Origin: G020348385 sp964580235
GTDB taxonomy: Bacteria > Acidobacteriota > Aminicenantia > Aminicenantales > Aminicenantaceae
DNA length: 14,349 nt
Direction of reading: 5' to 3'
Assembly (NCBI GenBank): GCA_964580235.1
Contig: CAZOJY010000094.1
Span: 1 to 14,349, forward strand
The translations under genes were made by a program, and so were the position numbers. Positions 1-6,220 of the stretch are shown in pieces; position 1 is the stretch's first letter; each line of letters opens with the position of its first letter. Under the pieces are notes generated by a model that worked only from the letters and a program-made list of their open reading frames with translations, did not search any database and was not told where the DNA came from.

Positions 1-28
1 TTTGACCCTATCACTGCCGTGTTTGTGA

Positions 29-544
29 GTAGTCGCTTTCACACTCTCATGCGGCAAAAAAGTTGAAGAAACCCCTCCCCCGCCCCCCCCTCAAGTAAAA
101 GAGCAGCCCAAAGTTGAAAAAGTCGTCGAACCAGCTCCTCCAAAGGAACCGGAGCTGACAGAAGAAGATATTTTTATGAGCAAATCCCTCGAGGAAATTA
201 ACCGCGAGGCTCCATTGCGGATGATCCATTTCGACTTTGACAAGTATTTCATCAGGGACGATGCCAAACCAGTCCTTGAGAGCAATGCCTCATGGCTGAA
301 AAAATTCAAAACTGCTCAGATCCTGATCGAGGGACACTGCGATGAAAGAGGCACCGAGGAGTACAACCTTGCACTGGGTGAGAAGAGAGCCAAGAGCACG
401 TTTGACTACCTCGTTTCTCTCGGAGTATCCCCGAGCCGCCTGAAGTCCATTTCGTATGGAAAAAGCCAACCCATAGACATGGGACACACAGAAACGGCCT
501 GGGGAAAAAACCGGCGGGCTCAATTTACGGTCATCGCAAAATAA
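29..544 (+). CDS. pal: Pal, peptidoglycan-associated lipoprotein (OmpA family), N-terminus incomplete or disrupted
   Basis: Pal is the outer-membrane lipoprotein of the Tol-Pal complex, which ties the outer membrane to peptidoglycan during division. The C-terminal 120 residues (from the ATG at 176) are an OmpA-like peptidoglycan-binding domain. It has the family signature GHCDERGTEEYN followed by LGEKRA, with the Asp and Arg expected to hold diaminopimelate, and ends with NRRAQFTV. The same frame is open back to position 29 and encodes a lipobox-like TLSC (Cys at 50-52), a Pro-rich stretch and a charged linker, so the real gene starts upstream of 176. No start codon lies between 29 and 176, and an in-frame TGA sits at 26-28. 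Residues before it (LTLSLPCL) look like more of the signal peptide. Either a point change or frameshift broke the gene, or the sequence has an error near the window edge. cpoB follows after 3 nt. Confidence 0.88.
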   Translation, partial: VVAFTLSCGKKVEETPPPPPPQVKEQPKVEKVVEPAPPKEPELTEEDIFMSKSLEEINREAPLRMIHFDFDKYFIRDDAKPVLESNASWLKKFKTAQILIEGHCDERGTEEYNLALGEKRAKSTFDYLVSLGVSPSRLKSISYGKSQPIDMGHTETAWGKNRRAQFTVIAK

Positions 545-547
545 CTT

Positions 548-1447
548 ATGATCAATAAATTTTTCCTGAGAGTATTTGTTTTCTTCTTTATTCCTTTTCT
601 GCTTTTCGGGACTGACAAACAAAAAAAGGCCTATGAGCTGATCTATCAGGATGTTCAAATCCTGAAACAACATGTTCTGGAGCTTGATAAAAAAATTGAA
701 GGGCATCAAGACGAGCTCAAAATCATAAAACAGCAGATGGATGAAATCATTTCTTTGGTACGTGCCCTTCAGTCCCAACAGGTTAGCATGCAAGAAGACC
801 AAAAAAAAATCCCTACTCAGAACCAAATTGTGCTGGAAAAAATTGACGCTATGACCGTGCAGCTCTCCCGTTTAGCAGAAGACATAATGACAATTAAAAG
901 CGCATCGATTCCCCTTCTCCAACTCGCCGAACAAACAGAAAGATCAGGAGAAAAACCAGAAGAAGAACAACAGCCGCCGATAAAAGAAGAAACAGGAAAA
1001 GAACAGCAAAATGAGGAAGGAGAGGAAGAATCAAAATCTCCTCTTCCTCCCAACCTATCCCCTCAAGAAATTTACAACATGGCCTATGCCGATTATCTAA
1101 AAGGAAATTTTTCGCTGGCTATCGATGGTTTCAAGATCTATTTGGATAACTTTGCCCAGAGTCCTTTCGCTGATAACGCCCTCTACTGGATAGGGGAATG
1201 CTATTTCAGTCAAAAAGAATATGAAAATGCCATCTCTCGATACAACGAATTAATCCTGACCTATCCTCTCGGCGACAAAGTCCCTGCTGCATACCTGCAC
1301 AAGGGAATCAGCTTGATGGAGCTGGATCGGAATGAAGAAGCCTTATCCGTGTTCAAACTCATGGTAAGCAAATATCCTCTTGAGGAAGAAACAAAGATCG
1401 CTCAGGAAAAAATTAAAGAGCTGATGTCAAAAAATGAGAGACATTAA
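548..1447 (+). CDS. cpoB: CpoB/YbgF, Tol-Pal coordinator protein with coiled coil and TPR repeats
   Basis: This is a periplasmic protein of the Tol-Pal system. In E. coli, CpoB links Tol-Pal to peptidoglycan synthase activity during outer-membrane constriction. Residues 1-21 are a Sec signal peptide (basic start, Phe/Leu-rich core, likely cleavage after LLFG). Residues 25-120 are a long heptad-like coiled coil rich in Lys, Glu, Gln and Leu. Residues 130-170 form an acidic Glu/Gln/Pro linker. Residues 173-293 carry tandem TPR units (for example YNMAYADYLKGNFSLAIDGF, ALYWIGECYFSQKEYENAI, and LHKGISLMELDRNEEALSVF). The 299-aa length, domain order and position directly after pal fit the family. 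Its 3' end overlaps ssb by 14 nt, so the two are probably translated from one message. Confidence 0.9.
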   Translation: MINKFFLRVFVFFFIPFLLFGTDKQKKAYELIYQDVQILKQHVLELDKKIEGHQDELKIIKQQMDEIISLVRALQSQQVSMQEDQKKIPTQNQIVLEKIDAMTVQLSRLAEDIMTIKSASIPLLQLAEQTERSGEKPEEEQQPPIKEETGKEQQNEEGEEESKSPLPPNLSPQEIYNMAYADYLKGNFSLAIDGFKIYLDNFAQSPFADNALYWIGECYFSQKEYENAISRYNELILTYPLGDKVPAAYLHKGISLMELDRNEEALSVFKLMVSKYPLEEETKIAQEKIKELMSKNERH

Positions 1448-1904
1448 TAGCCTGAACAAAGTTACTCTGATCGGCCGATTAGGACGAAATCCAGAGCTAC
1501 GATATCTCCCACAATCAGAGCGGGCTATCGCTCGTTTTACCTTAGCCACCAATGAGCGTTATTTCAATCCGAGCACAAACGAAAGTGACATTCGGGTGGA
1601 ATGGCATCGCATAGTGGCATGGGGAAAACTGGGGGAATTTTGCGGGAAGTATCTCACCCAGGGAAAACAGATCTATCTGGAAGGAAAGCTTCGGACGCGC
1701 AGCTGGCAGGACAGGGAAGGGAACAAAAGATATTCCACAGAAATCGAAGCGAGAAACATCATCCTTCTCGGACGAAAAGATGAGACAGGAAGACAAGAGG
1801 GAGACTATTCCCCATCCAGCTCTCCTCCAGATTTTCCCAAGGAGGAAAGCTCCATCCCCGATATCGAAAGCGAAACGGGCGGAGACGAAGAGGTCCCTTT
1901 TTAG
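1434..1904 (+). CDS. ssb: Single-stranded DNA-binding protein
   Basis: SSB coats single-stranded DNA during replication, recombination and repair. Residues 6-110 form the OB fold, starting LNKVTLIGRLGRNPELRY. It contains the conserved FTLATNER strand, VEWHRIVAWGKLGEFC with the aromatic residues used for DNA stacking, and the GKQIYLEGKLRTRSW and IEARNIILLG strands. A disordered Ser/Pro/Glu linker follows, and the protein ends in the acidic tip DEEVPF, equivalent to the DDDIPF tail that recruits SSB partner proteins. The length of 156 aa is normal. The start codon lies inside the end of cpoB, in another frame, with no strong Shine-Dalgarno, suggesting coupling to cpoB translation. Location behind tol-pal rather than next to rpsF/rpsR or uvrA is uncommon. 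Confidence 0.95.
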   Translation: MRDINSLNKVTLIGRLGRNPELRYLPQSERAIARFTLATNERYFNPSTNESDIRVEWHRIVAWGKLGEFCGKYLTQGKQIYLEGKLRTRSWQDREGNKRYSTEIEARNIILLGRKDETGRQEGDYSPSSSPPDFPKEESSIPDIESETGGDEEVPF

Positions 1905-2007
1905 AAAAAGCTTTGTTTGTCCTTTTTATCAAGCAATATGCCTGTCTGGCACTTATGGTACGGGTAAACCTTTCAAAATGTAACCAAAATAAACGGTAAG
2001 ATTCATC
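1905..2007 (+). other. Intergenic spacer between ssb and the cupin gene
   Basis: This is a 103-nt AT-rich spacer. I see no strong -10/-35 pair and no GC-rich hairpin with a T-run. AAAAAG and CTTTTT arms just after the ssb stop could pair weakly. A TGGCAC at 1947-1952 resembles a sigma-54 -24 element but has no matching -12 GC. It probably separates two transcripts or is simply an untranslated spacer in one. Confidence 0.4.
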
Positions 2008-2391
2008 ATGACTTCTGTTAAGACACCAGACATCGAGATTTTCCAAAAAGCGATTAAGGAAGATGTTAGACCCTGGGGAAAATTTCGTTCCTTTCCCCAT
2101 AACCAAGCCGGCAGTATTAAGATAATTACAGTTAAGCCAGGAGAAGCCCTGTCTCTCCAATATCATAGGAAACGCAGTGAATTCTGGATCATCCTGGACG
2201 AGGGACTGCAGGTAACCGCTGGACGCAGAACCTGGCAGCCCAAGCCGAATGAGGAAATATTTATTCCCTGCAAAATTCCGCACCGGATCCGCTGCATCGG
2301 TCAAAAACCCTCCCGTATAATGGAGATCTGGATTGGAAAATCCGAAGAATCGGATATCATCCGCCTGCAAGATGAATATGGCAGAGAATAA
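2008..2391 (+). CDS. Cupin protein resembling the C-terminal domain of type II mannose-6-phosphate isomerase / mannose-1-P guanylyltransferase
   Basis: This is a small single-domain cupin of 127 aa. The pattern matches the mannose-6-phosphate isomerase domain of bifunctional GMP-PMI enzymes: RPWGKF near residue 21, ITVKPGEALSLQYH at 40-53, RSEFWIIL at 56-63, IFIPCKIPHRI at 84-94 and a closing DEYGR. It lacks the nucleotidyltransferase half, so it would be a free-standing isomerase-like or sugar-binding cupin. Likely metal ligands visible are Gln51, His53, Glu58 and His92. The usual QMHHHRSEHW motif reads QYHRKRSEFW here, so the second His of the HxH pair is Lys55, and activity is uncertain. 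The stop codon directly abuts the start of the next gene, so the two form a coupled pair. Confidence 0.8.
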   Translation: MTSVKTPDIEIFQKAIKEDVRPWGKFRSFPHNQAGSIKIITVKPGEALSLQYHRKRSEFWIILDEGLQVTAGRRTWQPKPNEEIFIPCKIPHRIRCIGQKPSRIMEIWIGKSEESDIIRLQDEYGRE

Positions 2392-2763
2392 ATGAAAGGC
2401 AAGATTCTCATTGTCGACGATGACAGAGTAACGCTGACGATGCTCGAGATGATTCTCTCCCGCCATGGGTATCAGGTCCTGAAAGCAACCGATGGCGAGG
2501 AAGGACTCAAACTCGTCAGCAAAGAAAAACCGGATACGGTCATAAGCGACATGTTGATCCCTAAAATACACGGACTGGACCTTTGTACAAAAATAAAACA
2601 GGATCCTCAACTTAAAGAAATCAAAGTTATTTTAATGACCGCTGTCTACAAGGGAACAGCTTTTAAATTTGAAGCAAAAAACTGCGGGGCTGACCACTTC
2701 ATCGAAAAGCCTATCGATACGAATGAACTTCTCGATAAACTAAACGAGCTACTCGGAAAATAA
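2392..2763 (+). CDS. Stand-alone response regulator receiver (CheY-like)
   Basis: This is a single receiver domain of 123 aa with no output domain. The acidic pocket is Asp9-Asp10-Asp11 (ILIVDDD) and the phosphoacceptor is Asp53 (TVISDMLIPKIHG). The switch Thr is Thr83 (ILMTA), and Lys106 lies in the conserved EKPI motif. All residues for phosphotransfer are present. Such proteins act by protein-protein contact or as phosphate-relay intermediates. No histidine kinase lies in the window, so the partner is unknown. Its ATG directly follows the cupin stop codon (TAAATG). It converges with Enzyme I, with only 4 nt between the two stop codons. Confidence 0.92.
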   Translation: MKGKILIVDDDRVTLTMLEMILSRHGYQVLKATDGEEGLKLVSKEKPDTVISDMLIPKIHGLDLCTKIKQDPQLKEIKVILMTAVYKGTAFKFEAKNCGADHFIEKPIDTNELLDKLNELLGK

Positions 2764-2767
2764 ACGG

Positions 2768-4525
2768 TCACAACCCCATAAGAAAGGCTTTGGGATGTTT
2801 GCGCAGAATTCTTTCGATGATACATTCTTCGATTTCCTGAGCCGTTTTTAACTTCAAGGCTTCCTCGACCACTTCTTTTGCTGTTTTTTGTTCAACAGAT
2901 CGCAAGACATTCTTTATCCTGGGAATAAATATCGGATTCATGCTGAATTTACGCAGCCCGAGGCCGAGCAAAACGATAGCAGAAAGGGTGTTGGCAGCCA
3001 TTTCTCCACACACCGTCACTTCCTTATTTTCTGTTTGTGCTGTGTCAATGATAAACTTGATGAGCCTCAAAACAGACGGATGGAGGGGCTTAAAAAGATA
3101 AGAAACCAATTCATTTGAACGGTCTACGGCCAGGTAGTACTGGATAAGATCATTGGTTCCAATGCTGATGTAGTCCACTTCCTTGACCAATATGTCTGTC
3201 AGAGCAGCGGCAGCGGGAACTTCGATCATCGCGCCAAACGGAATATTTTCATCAAACGGGACGCTTTTCTGTCTCAGTTCATGCTGAAGCTCTCGAAACA
3301 TCATTTTGACTTCCTTGACTTCCTCAAGTTCTGTAATCATCGGAATGAGCACCCTCACATTTCCTTTCGCGCTGGCTCTCAAAATCGCCCTCAACTGGAT
3401 TCTGAAGAGCCCTCTGTCCCGCAATGATAGTCGTATGGCACGAAGGCCAAGAGCGGGATTTGGCTCTTTTTCTATTCTAAACTGTGGCAAATTTTTCTCA
3501 CCACCCACATCGATCGTCCGTATGTAAACTGGGGCGGGGTACGCATCCTTGGCGATCTGGGAATATATCTGGAAGTGCGTTTCTTCAGAAGGCGGAGTCG
3601 TGCTCTGCAAGTATATGAATTCTGATCTGAAAAGGCCTATTCCTTCAGCCCCCAACGAAAAAGCCATCGGGACTTCCTCAGGAAGTTCGATATTGGCCAA
3701 CGGAGAAAAATCAAAATCATCCAGTGTTTTAGAGTGCAGTTTTGCGATTTTTATGAGATCTTTCCTGTAGTCATCGTATTTTTGCTTCTTGCTGATAAAT
3801 TCCTTCCGGACGGACTGGGGAGGATTGATCAGCACTTCACCATCTATGCCGTCAATGATCAAAACGTCTCCGTTTTTCACCCTCTGGGAAACATTCCGCA
3901 GGCCCATCACGGCTGGGATATTTAACGACCGCGCAAGGATGGCCGTGTGGGATGTTTGCCCCCCCCCGTCAAGGGCCACAGCAAGAACATTACCCTTGCT
4001 CAGCCGCAAAGCAGCCTCTGACGGGAGAAGCTCGTGGGCCACGAGGATTTTTTCTCTTCCGTCATCTTTCTTTCGTTTTTCGGCTAGCTCCAAATTTCTG
4101 TATATCTTGGAGAGTACATCTGCAACGTCGAATTTTCGCTGCATAAGATATTCATCGTCGATTGACTCAAAAAGCCTCTGATACTTTTCATGAACCTGTG
4201 TGATAGCCCACTCCGCTCGTGTTTTTTCTCTTTGAATGATCTCTTTTAGCGAGGTTATCAAGGATTTGTCTTGCAATATAAGAAGATGAGCCTCGAAGAT
4301 GAACGCATGTTCCTCACCAATGATATCCTTGACATTGTTCCTGATTCGAACGATTTGTTCCTGTGTCCGCTTAATAGCTCCTTTCAACCGCTTTAATTCA
4401 CTGTTCACCTGTGCAGATGAAATGGCCTCTTTTCTCACCGTGAAAACAACCTTTTCTGTCAGCTGCACTTCTCCGATGGCAATTCCTGGGGAAACGCCAA
4501 GGCCTTTTAATCTGACGTATTCCAT
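2768..4525 (-). CDS. ptsI: PTS Enzyme I, phosphoenolpyruvate-protein phosphotransferase
   Basis: Enzyme I takes phosphate from PEP and passes it to HPr, the first step of the PTS. The protein is 585 aa, normal for the family. Residues 1-145 are the N-terminal HPr-binding region, starting with the typical GLGVSPGIAIGE. The swivelling His domain carries the active His193 in GGGQTSHTAILARSLNIPA. The C-terminal TIM barrel has EGIGLFRSEF (294-303), the dimer/PEP-site strand IRTIDVGGEK (335-344), IEVPAAA (434-440), GTNDLIQY (456-463) and Cys506 in TVCGEMA. All catalytic residues that I can identify are present. It is the last gene of the minus-strand cluster, 6 nt after HPr, with a GAGGAAG Shine-Dalgarno-like stretch inside the end of ptsH. 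No terminator hairpin is visible after it. Confidence 0.97.
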   Translation of the reverse strand: MEYVRLKGLGVSPGIAIGEVQLTEKVVFTVRKEAISSAQVNSELKRLKGAIKRTQEQIVRIRNNVKDIIGEEHAFIFEAHLLILQDKSLITSLKEIIQREKTRAEWAITQVHEKYQRLFESIDDEYLMQRKFDVADVLSKIYRNLELAEKRKKDDGREKILVAHELLPSEAALRLSKGNVLAVALDGGGQTSHTAILARSLNIPAVMGLRNVSQRVKNGDVLIIDGIDGEVLINPPQSVRKEFISKKQKYDDYRKDLIKIAKLHSKTLDDFDFSPLANIELPEEVPMAFSLGAEGIGLFRSEFIYLQSTTPPSEETHFQIYSQIAKDAYPAPVYIRTIDVGGEKNLPQFRIEKEPNPALGLRAIRLSLRDRGLFRIQLRAILRASAKGNVRVLIPMITELEEVKEVKMMFRELQHELRQKSVPFDENIPFGAMIEVPAAAALTDILVKEVDYISIGTNDLIQYYLAVDRSNELVSYLFKPLHPSVLRLIKFIIDTAQTENKEVTVCGEMAANTLSAIVLLGLGLRKFSMNPIFIPRIKNVLRSVEQKTAKEVVEEALKLKTAQEIEECIIERILRKHPKAFLMGL

Positions 4526-4531
4526 TTTAGA

Positions 4532-4801
4532 CTATTCTTCCTCTTCAAATCGGTTTTCGATCAGAGAAATCAAGGCATTCAAGGCCGACTTCTCGTCTGT
4601 GCCCGATATCTTCAATGTAATATTTGTTCCCTGCACAGCCGCTAATGTCAGAATACCCAAAATGCTTTTACCATCGATCAGGATGCCAGCTTTTTCTATC
4701 TTTACAGAGGCTTTAAACCTGTTCGCTAATTTGACAAATTTTGCTGCCGCTCTCGCATGCAATCCCAGTCTATTTATGATGGCAATTTCTTTTTTGACCA
4801 T
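4532..4801 (-). CDS. ptsH: HPr phosphocarrier protein
   Basis: HPr is the small PTS carrier, 89 aa here. His15 in RLGLHARAAAKFV accepts phosphate from Enzyme I. Ser46 in DGKSILGILTLAA is the regulatory site phosphorylated by HPr kinase/phosphorylase, which is encoded three genes upstream (hprK). Presence of both sites means it can integrate PEP-dependent and ATP-dependent signals. The C-terminus ends in four Glu residues. The gene lies between EIIA(Man) (24-nt gap) and ptsI (6-nt gap). Confidence 0.96.
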   Translation of the reverse strand: MVKKEIAIINRLGLHARAAAKFVKLANRFKASVKIEKAGILIDGKSILGILTLAAVQGTNITLKISGTDEKSALNALISLIENRFEEEE

Positions 4802-4825
4802 GGATCAGGATTTTTTCCCTAAAAA

Positions 4826-5230
4826 TCAATGTTTTGAGCTCAAGAGGGCACTGGCAAGATGAATATTCTTTTTTCCTTGTTCAACAACCTTTTTTGCCAC
4901 CTCTTTCAATTTGTTGCTCCTCTGAAGAGAGACAAATTTTATGAGCATCGGGAGATTGACTCCAGTTATAATCTCGATTCTATCATCTTTCAAAAAACTG
5001 AAACTCAGATTGGATGGTGTTCCGCCAAACATGTCAGTAAAGATAAGGACGCCGTTTTTCTGGTCCACTGCTTTCAAGGATTGGTTTATCTTGCGTTTAG
5101 AATCTTCAACATCATCATACCATCCGATGGAAATGGCTTTCATATTCACGACTTCCCCCAGAATAATCGTGAGGGCATTCAGGAGTTCTTCCGCCAATTT
5201 TCCGTGGGAGACGATAATTCCACCGATCAT
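4826..5230 (-). CDS. PTS EIIA component, mannose/sorbose family
   Basis: This is a 134-aa EIIA(Man) fold protein. The phosphorylated residue is His9 in IIVSHGKLAEELL, and Asp66 lies in LIFTDMFGGTPSNL, the family's active-site Asp motif. GVNLPMLIK (90-98) is the conserved C-terminal motif. The protein lacks the EIIB domain found in E. coli ManX, and no EIIB, EIIC or EIID gene lies nearby, so a role in sugar transport is not supported. A regulatory phospho-relay role with HPr is inferred, as in other proteobacterial and acidobacterial clusters with hprK and rapZ. The start ATG overlaps the stop of a 15-codon leader ORF (ATGA), and an in-frame TGA two codons upstream excludes a longer start. Confidence 0.92.
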   Translation of the reverse strand: MIGGIIVSHGKLAEELLNALTIILGEVVNMKAISIGWYDDVEDSKRKINQSLKAVDQKNGVLIFTDMFGGTPSNLSFSFLKDDRIEIITGVNLPMLIKFVSLQRSNKLKEVAKKVVEQGKKNIHLASALLSSKH

Positions 5231-5274
5231 TCTTCAGGCCGCTCCATATTCTCTCTCGATAACAAAGAATCCAT
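5227..5274 (-). CDS. Possible 15-aa leader ORF coupled to EIIA(Man)
   Basis: A short ORF reads MDSLLSRENMERPEE and stops with a TGA overlapping the ATG of EIIA(Man). An AAAGGA Shine-Dalgarno-like motif sits 6 nt upstream of its ATG, better than anything in front of EIIA(Man) itself. It lies downstream of a candidate promoter at 5299-5327. It may serve translational coupling rather than make a functional peptide. A chance ORF cannot be excluded, and no homology is recognised. Confidence 0.35.
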   Translation of the reverse strand: MDSLLSRENMERPEE

Positions 5275-5298
5275 CCCGGATCCTTTATATTGTATAAA

Positions 5299-5327
5299 AT
5301 TCTACCATTATTTGGGAATAATCTTAA
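5299..5327 (-). promoter_or_regulatory. Candidate sigma-70 promoter for EIIA(Man)-ptsH-ptsI
   Basis: On the minus strand, TTAAGA (5322-5327) and TAGAAT (5299-5304) are separated by 17 nt. They match the -35 consensus at 4 of 6 bases and the -10 consensus at 5 of 6. It lies in the only sizeable gap (114 nt) between rapZ and EIIA(Man). It would give the last three PTS genes their own transcription start in addition to read-through from upstream. AT-rich context raises the chance of a false match. Confidence 0.4.
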
Positions 5328-5344
5328 GTTTTTTCCCTTTTTGT

Positions 5345-6217
5345 CTATTTATACATATCTCGGTGGTAAGTCCTGACTTTGTAGTTTTGGCTTTTGAGAT
5401 GTTCTTTTAATCTATCCGCAAGAACAACGGATCGATGTTTTCCGCCGGTGCATCCCATCGCAATGGTCAAATAAGTCTTCCCTTCATCTTCAAACTTGGG
5501 AATCAAGTAATCCACAAATCTTAAAAGTCTAATCAGATAAGACTGGGTTTCCTTGGCTTGCAGGACATAATCTTTAACTTTTTTACTCTTCCCTGTCTTA
5601 TTTCTCATCGTATCAATATAATGGGGATTCGGCAAAAAGCGTGTGTCAAAAACCAGATCTGAATCGAGAGGAATGCCATATTTATATCCAAAACTGATTA
5701 CAACAATCTGAAGGCTCAATCCTTTTTTCCGCAAAAACTGCCTTGTCAGGATTTCCTTGAGTTCAGCCAAATTTGTGAAAGAGGTATCAAGAACTTCATC
5801 AGCTAGGTTCTTTATTCTGGCCAATCTCTTCCTTTCCAAGGCAATTCCCTCTCGTACCGACTTTGTGCTCGCCAGAGGATGAGGTCTCCTGCTTTCGCTG
5901 AATCTTTTGAATAGAACCTCATCAGAAGCCTCCAGAAATATCATGTAAGGCTGAACTTCTTCTCGAATAGCCTGGAGGATTTTGGGAAATTCTTTGGTGA
6001 ATCCGGTTTCTCTGATGTCTACAACAAGAGCAACTTTTTCTATTTCGACTTCTTTCCTTGTCCACAGGTCAACAAAACGAGGGATCAGCATCGTCGGAAG
6101 ATTATCGATACAGTAATATCCCAAATCCTCCAAGAAACGGCTAACCACCGTTTTCCCAGAACCTGAAAGCCCTGTGATGATTAAAAACCGTGTATCTCTT
6201 TTTCTGTTTTTTTTCAT
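5345..6217 (-). CDS. rapZ: RapZ-family nucleotide-binding protein (YvcJ/YhbJ)
   Basis: The protein has 290 aa, full length for the family. A P-loop kinase-like domain starts with Walker A GLSGSGKT (16-23) and includes the family motif DLGYYCIDNLP (31-41). The conserved SFGYKYGIP (175-183), DTRFLPNPHY (191-200) and GCTGGKHRSV (255-264) mark the C-terminal RapZ domain. In E. coli, RapZ is an RNA-binding adaptor controlling GlmS (glucosamine-6-P synthase) through GlmZ/GlmY small RNAs. In Bacillus, YvcJ binds nucleotides and affects competence. The RNA partner here is unknown, and the basic C-terminal tail of E. coli RapZ is not clearly matched (it ends YHRDMYK). It starts 3 nt after the hprK stop codon with no Shine-Dalgarno, suggesting coupling. 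Confidence 0.94.
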   Translation of the reverse strand: MKKNRKRDTRFLIITGLSGSGKTVVSRFLEDLGYYCIDNLPTMLIPRFVDLWTRKEVEIEKVALVVDIRETGFTKEFPKILQAIREEVQPYMIFLEASDEVLFKRFSESRRPHPLASTKSVREGIALERKRLARIKNLADEVLDTSFTNLAELKEILTRQFLRKKGLSLQIVVISFGYKYGIPLDSDLVFDTRFLPNPHYIDTMRNKTGKSKKVKDYVLQAKETQSYLIRLLRFVDYLIPKFEDEGKTYLTIAMGCTGGKHRSVVLADRLKEHLKSQNYKVRTYHRDMYK

Positions 6218-6220
6218 TTT

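Noticed and set aside
26..28. Alternative genetic code (TGA read as an amino acid) to explain pal
   Set aside because: TGA ends ptsI, EIIA(Man), ptsN, rpoN, lptB and the LptC/LptA gene at family-typical C-termini, so TGA is a normal stop here.
290..826. Long minus-strand open frame opposite pal and cpoB
   Set aside because: It lies antisense to two well-recognised genes, has no family-like motifs and biased composition; a shadow of the real coding frames.
1947..1962. Sigma-54-like promoter before the cupin gene (TGGCAC)
   Set aside because: The -24 element looks right but the base pair 10 nt after GG is AC, not GC, and there is no TTGC-like -12 element.
1759..2610. 283-codon minus-strand open frame opposite ssb, cupin and receiver genes
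   Set aside because: It crosses three confidently identified plus-strand genes and their spacer, and its translation shows no domain; a shadow frame.
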